Shown here one piece after another: positions 7,830 to 15,573 of a DNA stretch of 42,946 nt. Numbering within the stretch: the first letter of the stretch is position 1; every line of letters begins with the position of its first letter. A program made the position numbers and the translations under genes. Under the pieces are notes generated by a model. The model searched no databases. It saw only the letters and a list, made by a program, of their open reading frames with translations, and was not told the origin of the DNA. Location: positions 1 to 42,946 of the forward strand of contig JAZUIB010000058.1 of the NCBI GenBank assembly GCA_045642025.1, given 5' to 3'. This DNA is from Equadaptatus sp045642025 (GTDB taxonomy: Bacteria > Synergistota > Synergistia > Synergistales > Synergistaceae).

Positions 7830-8486
7830 ATGGCAGGAAAAATTGATTTTTCAAAAATTAAATTCGATGACAAAGGGCTGGTGCCCGTAATAGTACAGGA
7901 CGCGCTTTCAGGTGACGTGCTTATGCTTGCCTACGCAAACGCAGAGTCGCTGAAACTAACTGAAGAAACGGGCGACCTTGTTTTCTGGAGCCGCTCACGT
8001 CAGGAGTTGTGGCACAAGGGCGCAACAAGCGGCAGCTTCATGCACATTAAAGAACTGCGTATTGACTGCGACAGAGACACAATTCTTGCAATAGTAAATC
8101 CTGAAGGTCCTGCCTGCCATACAGGGGCGGACAGTTGTTTCTTCACATCAATTGCAGGAGAGGAAAACTCTCTGGAAATAACATTTCCCGGCAGACTGGC
8201 ACGCTATCTTTCAAAACGCCGTTACGACTCCCCTAATGAAAGTTACACAGCAAGACTGCTCTCCAAAGGCTCAAAACGCGTAGGGCAGAAGGTAGGCGAA
8301 GAAGGCCTCGAAACAGCTCTTGCCTGCGCAGTCAAAGACAAAGACAACTTCCGCTATGAAGCGGCAGACCTTCTCTATCATCTTCTTGTAGCCTGCATAG
8401 ATATAGACGTTCCTTTTAACGACGTGCTGAAAGAACTTGCCTCACGCTACAAGCACAAACAGGAAGATTACAGATGCTCGGAGTAA
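7830..8486 (+). CDS. hisI: Bifunctional phosphoribosyl-AMP cyclohydrolase / phosphoribosyl-ATP pyrophosphohydrolase
   Basis: A HisI-HisE fusion of 218 residues catalysing steps 2 and 3 of the pathway. The N-terminal HisI part carries VIVQDALSGDVLMLAYAN, SRQELWHKGATSG, DCDRD and a CHTG metal-binding segment within the first 115 residues. The C-terminal HisE part carries KRVGQKVGEEGLETALAC and EAADLLYHLLVAC, the MazG-like helices. The gene ends with a 13-base overlap into hisH, so the two are translationally coupled. Confidence 0.96.
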   Translation: MAGKIDFSKIKFDDKGLVPVIVQDALSGDVLMLAYANAESLKLTEETGDLVFWSRSRQELWHKGATSGSFMHIKELRIDCDRDTILAIVNPEGPACHTGADSCFFTSIAGEENSLEITFPGRLARYLSKRRYDSPNESYTARLLSKGSKRVGQKVGEEGLETALACAVKDKDNFRYEAADLLYHLLVACIDIDVPFNDVLKELASRYKHKQEDYRCSE

Positions 8487-9091
8487 TAGACTACGGCGCA
8501 GGCAACTTAAGAAGCGTCGTAAATGCACTGAATTATCTTAATATACAAAATTATATTGTATCCAATGTAAATGAAATAAACGACGCCGACGCACTGATTC
8601 TACCCGGCGTAGGCGCTTTCGGAGCCGCGCTTGACGAACTTGAAAACCGCAGACTCAAGGATGCTGTCATAAAAGCCGCAGAGAAAAAACCGTTTCTTGG
8701 AATATGTCTTGGAATGCAGCTGCTCTTTGAGACAAGTGAAGAAGCACCTGGAAGAAACGGCCTTGGAATTTTAAAAGGTTGTGTACAACGTTTTCCAACC
8801 GACAAAAGTCTTAAAATACCGCACATGGGATGGAATTCACTGACAGTCAGCAGTTCAAGCAAGCTGTTCACTGACACTAAGCAAGACAGTTATGTTTATT
8901 TCGTACATTCATACTACTGCCGCGCCAAAAACCGCGCAGATATTGCTGCAACATGCAAGTACGGAATTGAATTTGATGCCGCGGTTGAAAGGGGAAACGT
9001 TTTCGGCTGTCAGTTCCATCCTGAAAAGAGCGGCGACACAGGCCTTGCGCTGCTCAGGAAATTTGCCTCTCTTTTCGGAGGTTATAACTGA
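8474..9091 (+). CDS. hisH: Imidazole glycerol phosphate synthase, glutaminase subunit HisH
   Basis: A class I glutamine amidotransferase supplying ammonia to HisF. The catalytic triad is intact: C78 in PFLGICLGMQ, and H182 and E184 in FHPEKSG. The N-terminus VIDYGAGNLRSV is typical. Length 205 residues. It overlaps hisIE at the start and hisF at the end (TGATG), fitting the HisH-HisF heterodimer. Confidence 0.97.
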   Translation: MLGVIDYGAGNLRSVVNALNYLNIQNYIVSNVNEINDADALILPGVGAFGAALDELENRRLKDAVIKAAEKKPFLGICLGMQLLFETSEEAPGRNGLGILKGCVQRFPTDKSLKIPHMGWNSLTVSSSSKLFTDTKQDSYVYFVHSYYCRAKNRADIAATCKYGIEFDAAVERGNVFGCQFHPEKSGDTGLALLRKFASLFGGYN

Positions 9092-9846
9092 TGTTTGCAA
9101 GCAGAATAATACCATGTCTTGATATTAAAGACGGACGTGTCGTAAAGGGAATAAATTTTGTCAATTTGCGCGATGCTGGAGATCCCGTTGAAGCGGCAAA
9201 AGCCTATGAGAAACAAGGTGCAGACGAAATAGTTTTTCTCGACATTACCGCCACAAGCGACGCGCGCAAAACGGTTGCTGAACTTGTGACAAGTGTTGCA
9301 AAAAATGTTTTTATACCCATTACAGTCGGCGGAGGCATACGTACTGTTGATGACATTCGTGCAATTCTGCGTGCCGGCGCAGACAAGGTTTCTCTCAACT
9401 CCGCCGCCGTAAAACGCCCCGATCTTATAACCGAAGGCGCTGAACTTTTCGGTAGCCAGTGCATAGTCGTTGCCATAGATGCAAAAAGAACCGTAAATTC
9501 ATGGGAAGTATACACCGCAGGCGGAAGAATACCTATGGGAATTGACGCGGTTGAATGGGCTTGTGAAGCAGAACGAAGAGGCGCAGGGGAAATTTTGCTT
9601 ACGAGTATGGATAAAGACGGCACAAAATCAGGCTATGACCTTGAACTAACCTCTGCAATTGCGGAAAAACTCAATATTCCTGTAATAGCTTCAGGCGGCG
9701 CAGGAACAATGGAACATTTTCATGATGTCCTTACAGCCGGAAAAGCAGCCGCTGTTCTCGCCGCTTCTCTTTTCCACTTTCACGAAATTTCAATTCCTAA
9801 ACTAAAAAAATATCTGTCTGACAGAGGTATTTCTGTAAGACTGTAA
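9091..9846 (+). CDS. hisF: Imidazole glycerol phosphate synthase, cyclase subunit HisF
   Basis: A TIM-barrel synthase that uses HisH-derived ammonia to turn PRFAR into imidazoleglycerol phosphate and AICAR. The AICAR feeds the purine route encoded just downstream. Catalytic D11 is in PCLDIKDGRVVKG, and the second acid (D130 equivalent) is in VAIDAKR. The phosphate sites GGGIR and ASGGAG are visible. Length 251 residues. Last gene of the his operon. A strong GC-rich hairpin follows. Confidence 0.97.
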   Translation: MFASRIIPCLDIKDGRVVKGINFVNLRDAGDPVEAAKAYEKQGADEIVFLDITATSDARKTVAELVTSVAKNVFIPITVGGGIRTVDDIRAILRAGADKVSLNSAAVKRPDLITEGAELFGSQCIVVAIDAKRTVNSWEVYTAGGRIPMGIDAVEWACEAERRGAGEILLTSMDKDGTKSGYDLELTSAIAEKLNIPVIASGGAGTMEHFHDVLTAGKAAAVLAASLFHFHEISIPKLKKYLSDRGISVRL

Positions 9847-9865
9847 CTGAAATTTGACAGACGAA

Positions 9866-9900
9866 ATAAACGGGCGGAGCCTGCGGCTCCGCCCGCTGTT
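9866..9900. terminator. GC-rich terminator between hisF and the convergent small gene
   Basis: A perfect 10-bp stem, CGGGCGGAGC (9871-9880) with GCTCCGCCCG (9886-9895), and a 5-base loop. The flank is T-containing on the plus strand (CTGTTGTT) and U-rich when read on the minus strand. It probably serves both convergent transcripts. Confidence 0.75.
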
Positions 9901-9910
9901 GTTATATGCG

Positions 9911-10357
9911 TTAACGCCAACTTTTCATAGCCTTAACTGCTCTGCGGACTGCCTCGTCTTTTTTTGTACACTCTTTCCAGTCGCTTGTACTTAAGGGGCA
10001 AACCATTCTATTTCTTTTGTTGAACATTGCCCCGTCAAGCCTTCTGCACTGAGAAGAGTTCTTCTTATATTCAACAATGCTGATATCATATGCCACATCA
10101 GCACTGCTCTGACCAATTGTTGCGGGGGAGAAAGCAGCAATAATCCCCATAGCCGCAATAGACTGGTAAGAGTTGTAATAACATCTTTCCATCACCTCAA
10201 ACGAATCACCGTGTCTTTTAATCGAACTCGTGTCAACGTGGATAATATAATCCGTATCGGAATATACCCTTTTCCAGGTAGCGGCAGAAGCGGCAGAAAC
10301 CATCGCAAAAACCGCAACGGATGCAAGCAAAAATATAATCAATTTTCTCATTTTCAT
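9911..10357 (-). CDS. Small secreted protein, surface-adhesin-E-like
   Basis: A 148-residue protein with a clear Sec signal peptide: MKMRK, then a hydrophobic core, then a signal peptidase site near ASAAT (residues 21-25). The chosen ATG at 10357 has AGGAG upstream; a longer in-frame reading would place 25 non-signal residues before it. The mature part, with TWKRVYSDTDYIIHVDTSSI and a following strand-rich segment, resembles the small periplasmic adhesin-E-type domain that reports on surface proteins. That similarity is by eye and weak. Three mature-part cysteines could form disulfides. No link to the adjacent his or pur operons is apparent. Confidence 0.7.
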   Translation of the reverse strand: MKMRKLIIFLLASVAVFAMVSAASAATWKRVYSDTDYIIHVDTSSIKRHGDSFEVMERCYYNSYQSIAAMGIIAAFSPATIGQSSADVAYDISIVEYKKNSSQCRRLDGAMFNKRNRMVCPLSTSDWKECTKKDEAVRRAVKAMKSWR

Positions 10358-10500
10358 ACAGATACACTCCTTTTTGTTATAAATAATACTGACATCAAAA
10401 TTATACATCGCTGATTTTTTTACCATCACCATAAATCTATTTTATCATCTGGTGAAAAATGTCAACAGCGGTGTTTATAAAAACTTATCCATATTATGTA

Positions 10501-10529
10501 TTGACGTAAAACGTATTCAGAATTAAACT
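10501..10529 (+). promoter_or_regulatory. Putative promoter of the purine operon
   Basis: TTGACG (10501-10506) and TAAACT (10524-10529) are separated by 17 bases. Transcription would start about 20-25 bases before the riboswitch aptamer. An ACGTAAAACGT palindrome overlaps the -35 box (10503-10513) and could be an operator. Confidence 0.6.
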
Positions 10530-10557
10530 ATTAATATTATCAGTTTAAGCAAAAAAA

Positions 10558-10629
10558 CGTCTGTGTGACCGACGGATGAGCGGAGCACCGCAGAGAAGCA
10601 CAGACGCCGTAAAAGCCGACCGTCTGGGC
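10558..10629 (+). promoter_or_regulatory. ZTP (pfl) riboswitch aptamer
   Basis: The fold matches the pfl/ZTP class. An 8-bp outer stem pairs CGTCTGTG (10558-10565) with CACAGACG (10599-10606). An inner hairpin GCGG/CCGC lies at 10580-10591. A linker leads to the small hallmark hairpin with GCC (10615-10617) and GGC (10627-10629). The loop CCGTC (10620-10624) can form a pseudoknot with GACGG (10571-10575). The 3' part GCCGACCGTCTGGGCA corresponds to the conserved GCCGCCTGGGCA signature with compensating changes. The class binds ZMP/ZTP (AICAR nucleotides) and turns on purine and one-carbon genes when 10-formyl-THF is low. Position directly before purE supports the call. Confidence 0.88.
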
Positions 10630-10665
10630 ACATTTCTGTATTACAGAAGTGTGCTCTTTTCTTTT
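10626..10665 (+). terminator. Riboswitch-controlled intrinsic terminator
   Basis: A long hairpin pairs GCACATTTCTGT (from 10628) with ACAGAAGTGTGC (to 10654), one G:T pair, followed by TCTTTTCTTTT. Its left arm starts inside the GGGCA of the aptamer, so ligand-stabilised aptamer and terminator exclude each other. This predicts an ON switch: ZMP/ZTP bound means readthrough into purE. Confidence 0.85.
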
Positions 10666-10688
10666 CGTTTTTTTAAGGGGGATTTTCT

Positions 10689-11171
10689 ATGAAAAAAGTG
10701 GCAATCGTTATGGGCAGCGACAGTGACCTTCCGATCCTTGAAAAAAGCGCGGCAGTTTTCAAGGAACTGGGAATACAATATGAAGCTCACATTTATTCTG
10801 CGCACAGAACACCGGATGAAGCTCACGATTTTGCTGTAAACGCCCGTAAAAACGGATTTGGCGCAATCATCTGCGCCGCAGGAATGGCAGCACACCTTGC
10901 GGGCGTTGTTGCAGCTAATACGACGCTTCCCGTTATAGGCATTCCGTGTAAATCGGCAGTCTTTGACGGTATGGATGCGCTGCTTGCGACAGTTCAGATG
11001 CCTTCCGGAATTCCTGTTGCCACAGTTGCCGTAAACGGCGGCGCAAACGCTGCGCTGCTTGCCGCGGAAATTCTCGCTGTTTCAAACGAAGAACTTGCGG
11101 AAAAACTTGCGGAAAAACGCGCGGCTGACAAAGCGAAGGTTCTGGCAAAGGACAAAGCGCTTGCTCTTTAG
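10689..11171 (+). CDS. purE: N5-carboxyaminoimidazole ribonucleotide mutase PurE
   Basis: Converts N5-CAIR to CAIR, or CO2 plus AIR directly in class II enzymes. The substrate loop GSDSDLP is at residues 9-15 and SAHRTPD at 37-43. The protein is 160 residues. The SAHRTP form is typical of class I. No purK is visible in the window, so either PurK is encoded elsewhere or CO2 is used directly. AAGGGGG precedes the ATG. First gene of the purine operon, 24 bases after the terminator T tract. Confidence 0.95.
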   Translation: MKKVAIVMGSDSDLPILEKSAAVFKELGIQYEAHIYSAHRTPDEAHDFAVNARKNGFGAIICAAGMAAHLAGVVAANTTLPVIGIPCKSAVFDGMDALLATVQMPSGIPVATVAVNGGANAALLAAEILAVSNEELAEKLAEKRAADKAKVLAKDKALAL

Positions 11172-11217
11172 TTTCACTTAATCTGGTCAACAATTTAATT
11201 CAAAGGAGACATACAGT

Positions 11218-11898
11218 ATGAACAAAGTTTATTCAGGCAAAACCAAAGACGTTTTTTCACTCGACAACGGCAATTATCTTCTCAAGTTCAAAGATGACTG
11301 CACAGGCAAAGACGGAAAATTTGACCCGGGCGAAAATTCTGTAGGTCTCACAATCGAAGGCGTAGGCGATGTCAACCTCCGCATGTCAATATATTTCTTT
11401 GAGAAAATCAATGCCGCAGGCATCCGCACGCATTACGTGAGCGCAAATCTCGGAGACACGACAATGGAAGTTCTTCCGGCAAAGGTTTTCGGTCACGGTC
11501 TTGAAGTTATCTGCCGTTACAAAGCGGTAGGCAGTTTCTTCCGCCGCTACGGCGAATATATCAACGAAGGCGCAGACCTTCCGGCATACGTTGAAACTAC
11601 CTTCAAGGACGATGCGAAAGGCGATCCTCTCGTCACAAAAGACGCGCTTGTCGCTCTCGGAGTTATGACCGAAAAGCAGTATGACGACGTCAAGGAAATG
11701 ACACAGAAAATCACAAAGATAGTCGCGGACGACCTCGCAGAAAAAGGACTTATCCTCTATGATATAAAATTTGAATACGGCTATGACGCCGATGGCAACG
11801 TAATGCTTATAGACGAAATTGCCTCAGGCAACATGCGCGTATATAAGGACAACAAATACATCGAACCGATGACACTTTCCAAACTCTTCTTCGCGTAA
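11218..11898 (+). CDS. purC: SAICAR synthetase
   Basis: Phosphoribosylaminoimidazole-succinocarboxamide synthase condenses CAIR with aspartate. The ATP-grasp-like N-terminus (VYSGKTKDVF, LLKFKDDCTGKDG), the ILYDIKFEYG segment near residues 178-187 and the IDEIASGNMRVY segment near 199-210 are family marks. The protein is 226 residues, the short bacterial form. AAAGGAG lies about 10 bases before the ATG. Three bases separate it from purF. Confidence 0.94.
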   Translation: MNKVYSGKTKDVFSLDNGNYLLKFKDDCTGKDGKFDPGENSVGLTIEGVGDVNLRMSIYFFEKINAAGIRTHYVSANLGDTTMEVLPAKVFGHGLEVICRYKAVGSFFRRYGEYINEGADLPAYVETTFKDDAKGDPLVTKDALVALGVMTEKQYDDVKEMTQKITKIVADDLAEKGLILYDIKFEYGYDADGNVMLIDEIASGNMRVYKDNKYIEPMTLSKLFFA

Positions 11899-11901
11899 GA
11901 A

Positions 11902-13326
11902 ATGGGCGGATTTTTCGGAGCGGTCTCACACCGCGACATAGTTTATGACGTTTTCTTCGGAACTGACTACCACAGCCACCTCGGAACAAACCATGCGGGA
12001 ATGACAATCTGGGACAGCAAACAGGGATTTCAGCGGCAGATACATTCCATTTCCGACACGCCTTTCCGCACAAAATTTGAGCCTGACCTTGCAGATTTTG
12101 AAGGCTCCTGCGGTTTCGGCTGTATAAGTGACTCTGAGCCTCAGCCTCTGCTTGTGCGCTCGCATTTGGGAGTTTACGCAATTACAACCGTAGGGCTCAT
12201 CAACAACGCAGAGGAACTTATACAGAGCAGTTTCAGCGACCATGGACATCAGTTTATGGCAATGAGCAACGGCAAAGTAAATTCCACAGAGCTTGTTGCC
12301 GCAATTATCAACACACGCGACACTCTTGCGGAGGGTATTCTCCGCGTGCAGGAACTCGTCAAGGGAAGCATGACTCTGCTGGTAATCACAGAAAAAGGCG
12401 AACTGATTGCCTCGCGCGACAAACTCGGCAGACTTCCCGTAATAATCGGCAGAAATGAAGACGGTTTCTGTGTAACCTTTGAATCCTTTGCGGCGGAAAA
12501 GGTAGGTTATACCTTTGAACGTGAATTAGGTCCCGCGGAAATCGTAAAAATTACACCTGACAGTCTCGAAGTTCTCTCACCGGCAGGAAAAGAGATGAAA
12601 ATCTGCGCTTTCCTCTGGAGCTATTTCGGTTACCCCAATGCAAATTACGAGGGACGTAACGTCGAGGTGATGCGCTACAAAAACGGTCAGATAATGGCGC
12701 GCGATGAAGAAAAGGCAGGGCTTCTTCCAGACGTCGATTTTGTCGCAGGAGTGCCTGACTCTGGGATTCCGCATGCTATAGGCTACGCAAACGAAAGCAA
12801 AAAAACATTTGCGAGACCATTTATCAAATACACTCCCTCTTGGCTGCGCTCATTTATGCCTGTTAAGCAGAAACAGCGCAATCAGGTGGCAAAAATGAAA
12901 CAAATCCCTGTGCCTGAGCTGATTAGGGATAAAAAACTGCTCTTTGTCGATGACTCAATCGTGCGCGGCACACAGCTTCGCGAAACGGCAAAGTTCCTTT
13001 ATGAGGCAGGCGCAAAAGAGGTGCATCTGCGTTCGGCATGCCCGCCGATTATGCACAGCTGCAAATATATCAATTTTTCGCGCAGCAACTCCGAGCTTGA
13101 CTTGCTTACACGCCGTATAGTTCAGGAACTTGAAGGCGATGAAGGGCAGAAACATCTTAAAGAATACTCTGACGGACGCAGTGAACGCGGCCGCTGCCTG
13201 CTGAAATCAATATGCGAAAAACTCGGTTTCACCTCTCTTGAATATCAGTCTCTTGACGGTATGCTTGAAGCCATAGGACTTGATAAAGACAAAGTCTGTA
13301 CCTACTGCTGGACAGGAAAGGAATAA
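11902..13326 (+). CDS. purF: PurF-type amidophosphoribosyltransferase lacking the catalytic cysteine
   Basis: Expected to make phosphoribosylamine from PRPP. The N-terminal Ntn-glutaminase fold is present (to about residue 230), but the sequence starts MGGFFGAVS where functional enzymes expose CGxxG, and the HRGQ loop is replaced by HLGTNHAGM. The nucleophile and glutamine-site residues are therefore missing. The phosphoribosyltransferase half looks intact, with LLFVDDSIVRGTQLRET as the PRPP loop and GVPDSGIPHAIGYA. Four cysteines matching the Fe-S ligands of Bacillus-type PurF are visible (ICAF, HSCKY, CTYC). The upstream purC stop leaves no room for another start. This is the only PurF in the operon, and similar cysteine-less forms occur in gut Clostridia and Bacteroidetes. 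Ammonia-dependent activity, or a partner glutaminase, is inferred. Confidence 0.88.
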   Translation: MGGFFGAVSHRDIVYDVFFGTDYHSHLGTNHAGMTIWDSKQGFQRQIHSISDTPFRTKFEPDLADFEGSCGFGCISDSEPQPLLVRSHLGVYAITTVGLINNAEELIQSSFSDHGHQFMAMSNGKVNSTELVAAIINTRDTLAEGILRVQELVKGSMTLLVITEKGELIASRDKLGRLPVIIGRNEDGFCVTFESFAAEKVGYTFERELGPAEIVKITPDSLEVLSPAGKEMKICAFLWSYFGYPNANYEGRNVEVMRYKNGQIMARDEEKAGLLPDVDFVAGVPDSGIPHAIGYANESKKTFARPFIKYTPSWLRSFMPVKQKQRNQVAKMKQIPVPELIRDKKLLFVDDSIVRGTQLRETAKFLYEAGAKEVHLRSACPPIMHSCKYINFSRSNSELDLLTRRIVQELEGDEGQKHLKEYSDGRSERGRCLLKSICEKLGFTSLEYQSLDGMLEAIGLDKDKVCTYCWTGKE

Positions 13327-13329
13327 ATC

Positions 13330-14367
13330 ATGAGCAAATCTTTCTCGGCGGCATATGCCGCAGCCGGAGTTGATATTGAAGCAGGATACGCCGGCGTTAA
13401 ACTTATGAAAAAGCACGTTGAACGCACCTTTATTCCGGGCGTTGTTTCCGACATAGGCGGTTTTGGCGGGCTTTTTGCCCCTGATATTACCAAAATGAAA
13501 CAGCCAGTTTTAGTTTCAGGCACAGACGGAGTCGGTACAAAACAGCGCATTGCGCAGCTGCTCGACAAGCATGACACAGTGGGCATAGACTGTGTTGCCA
13601 TGTGCGTAAATGACATTGTATGCTGCGGCGCAAAACCAATATTCTTCCTCGACTACATAGCAATAGGCAAAAACGAGCCTGAAAAAGTCGCGACTCTTGT
13701 TTCCGGTATCGCGGAAGGCTGCGTGCAGGCAGGATGCGCTCTCATAGGCGGCGAAACGGCAGAACACCCCGGCACAATGCAGCCTGATGACTATGACCTT
13801 GCCGGTTTCTCCGTCGGCATAGTTGACAAAGAAAAAGTGCTGGACAAAAACAAAATGACTGAGGGCGACATTGTAATCGCACTTCCGTCAAGCGGAATAC
13901 ATTCAAACGGATATTCGCTCGTCCGCAAAATTTTTGACGTTGAAACCGCGGATCTCGGAAAATATTATGACGAGCTTGGCAAAACTCTCGGCGAAGCGCT
14001 TCTCACACCGACAAAAATCTACGTAAAACAGGCGCTTGCGGCAGTCGAAGCTGCCGAAGTCCACGGTATAAGCCACATAACGGGCGGCGGTTTCTTTGAA
14101 AACATACCGCGCTGCATACCTGACGGGCTCGGCGCAAAAATAGAAAAAGCCGCCATCAGAACGCCGGCAATCTTCAAACTTCTGCAAAAGGAAGGCAGCG
14201 TTGACGAACACGATATGTTCAATACCTACAACATGGGTGTAGGTATGAGCCTGATAGTCTCAAAAAACAGTGCGGACAAGGCTGTTGACATCCTTAAAAC
14301 CGCAGGTGAAGACGCCTATGTAATCGGTGAAATCAAAAAGTCAGAGGAGAAAATCACGATATGTTAA
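13330..14367 (+). CDS. purM: AIR synthetase (FGAM cyclo-ligase)
   Basis: Closes the imidazole ring, converting FGAM and ATP to AIR. The protein is 345 residues, typical. Recognisable segments are AYAAAGVDIEAGYAGVKLMK at the N-terminus, SGTDGVGTKQRIA with the ATP-binding acid near residue 60, DCVAMCVNDIVCCGAKPIFFLDY near 95-115, IGGETAEHPG near 137-146 and HITGGGFFENIPR near 252-264. It starts three bases after purF and overlaps the next gene by seven bases. Confidence 0.96.
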   Translation: MSKSFSAAYAAAGVDIEAGYAGVKLMKKHVERTFIPGVVSDIGGFGGLFAPDITKMKQPVLVSGTDGVGTKQRIAQLLDKHDTVGIDCVAMCVNDIVCCGAKPIFFLDYIAIGKNEPEKVATLVSGIAEGCVQAGCALIGGETAEHPGTMQPDDYDLAGFSVGIVDKEKVLDKNKMTEGDIVIALPSSGIHSNGYSLVRKIFDVETADLGKYYDELGKTLGEALLTPTKIYVKQALAAVEAAEVHGISHITGGGFFENIPRCIPDGLGAKIEKAAIRTPAIFKLLQKEGSVDEHDMFNTYNMGVGMSLIVSKNSADKAVDILKTAGEDAYVIGEIKKSEEKITIC

Positions 14368-14963
14368 ATGACCTCGTAAGCGGCATTATTTCAGGCATAC
14401 TGATTTCACTCGGCGGCGGAGTTTTTCTCAGCTGCGAAAACAAAATTGCCGGCTCTGTGCTCTTTGCGGTTGCGCTTCTCTGCATTTGCATGCTCGGCTA
14501 TTACCTTTACACCGGTAAAATCTGCTTCATGATAGAAAAGCATGACAAAGCAGCATGGCAGCTGCTGATACTCTGCATAATCGGCAACGCGATAGGCACT
14601 TTTATCTGCGGACGGCTGCTTGCATACGGCATTCCAAACATGCAGGAGACCGCTGCGAAAATCTGTGCTGCCAAACTTAACCAGCTGCCGCTTCAGACAA
14701 TAATTCGCGGAACTTTCTGCGGAATACTCATCTACCTTGCCGTAATCATTTTCAGACAGAACAGAAATATTTCAGGCATTGTTTTCTGCATTCCTGTATT
14801 TATACTCAGCGGCTACGAGCACTCGATAGCCGACATGTTTTATTTTGCGGCGGCAGGAAGTTGTGACGTACCGTCATTCATTTTTATCCTGCTCGTAATA
14901 CTGGGCAACAGTATCGGCGGACTTCTTCTGCCTTTCCTTAATCTTGCCTTAAAGGAGAAATAA
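14361..14963 (+). CDS. FNT-family (FocA-like) formate channel
   Basis: An inner-membrane protein of 200 residues with six predicted helices at about 5-25, 28-52, 66-88, 112-131, 138-163 and 171-195. The formate/nitrite transporter signatures are present: the omega-loop segment LYTGKIC, helix 3 with IGNAIGT, helix 5 with SGYEHSIADM carrying the central pore histidine H154, and helix 6 with LGNSIGG. The protein is shorter than FocA (about 280 residues) because loops and tails are trimmed. It overlaps purM by seven bases and ends one base before purN, so it belongs firmly to the operon. Formate import (or balancing) for Fhs, encoded at the operon end, is the likely role. Nitrite or hydrosulfide transport is less consistent with this setting. 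Confidence 0.85.
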   Translation: MLNDLVSGIISGILISLGGGVFLSCENKIAGSVLFAVALLCICMLGYYLYTGKICFMIEKHDKAAWQLLILCIIGNAIGTFICGRLLAYGIPNMQETAAKICAAKLNQLPLQTIIRGTFCGILIYLAVIIFRQNRNISGIVFCIPVFILSGYEHSIADMFYFAAAGSCDVPSFIFILLVILGNSIGGLLLPFLNLALKEK

Positions 14964-14964
14964 G

Positions 14965-15573
14965 ATGAAGACGAAAATAGCTGTACTTGTTTCAGGCGGA
15001 GGCACAAATCTGCAGGCGCTGCTTGACGCGGAAAAGGCAGGCAAAATTCCAAGCGGCGAAATAGCGCTTGTAGTATCCAACAATTCCACGGCTTACGCTC
15101 TTGAACGCGCGGCAAACGCAGGAGTAAAAGCCCTCTGCATAACAAAAAAGGAATGCGGCGGACAGGAACAGTTTGAAGACAAACTTACGCAAGCGCTTGA
15201 AGAAAACGGCATACAGCTGATAATTCTCGGCGGTTTCATGTCGATACTCAGTGAAAAGTTCACACGCCGTTTTGAAAACAGAATAATCAACGTGCACCCC
15301 GCGCTCATTCCATCTTTCTGCGGAAAAGGCTACTACGGGCTTAAGGTTCATGAGGAAGCGCTGAAATACGGCGTAAAGGTTACTGGCGCTACGGTACATT
15401 TCGTGAACGAAATTCCCGACGGCGGCAAAATCATTCTGCAAAAAGCCGTTGAAATCAAAGAGGGCGACACACCGGAAATTCTGCAAAAACGCGTTATGGA
15501 ACAGGCAGAATGGATATTGCTTCCGAAAGCCGCTGAAATGGTCGCGGCTGAAATAGCGAAAAACGGACAATGA
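14965..15573 (+). CDS. purN: Phosphoribosylglycinamide formyltransferase (10-formyl-THF dependent)
   Basis: Transfers formyl from 10-formyl-THF to GAR. The N-terminal VLVSGGGTNLQALL binds phosphate. The catalytic residues are N109 and H111 in NVHPALIPSF and D152 in HFVNEIPDGGKI. Length 202 residues. Adjacent to the formate channel and in the same operon as fhs, its cofactor supplier. The end overlaps the next gene by four bases (ATGA). Confidence 0.96.
   Translation: MKTKIAVLVSGGGTNLQALLDAEKAGKIPSGEIALVVSNNSTAYALERAANAGVKALCITKKECGGQEQFEDKLTQALEENGIQLIILGGFMSILSEKFTRRFENRIINVHPALIPSFCGKGYYGLKVHEEALKYGVKVTGATVHFVNEIPDGGKIILQKAVEIKEGDTPEILQKRVMEQAEWILLPKAAEMVAAEIAKNGQ

Noticed and set aside
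10433..10688. Guanine/adenine-type purine riboswitch upstream of purE
   Set aside because: The three-way-junction sequence signatures are absent; the structure fits the ZTP class instead.
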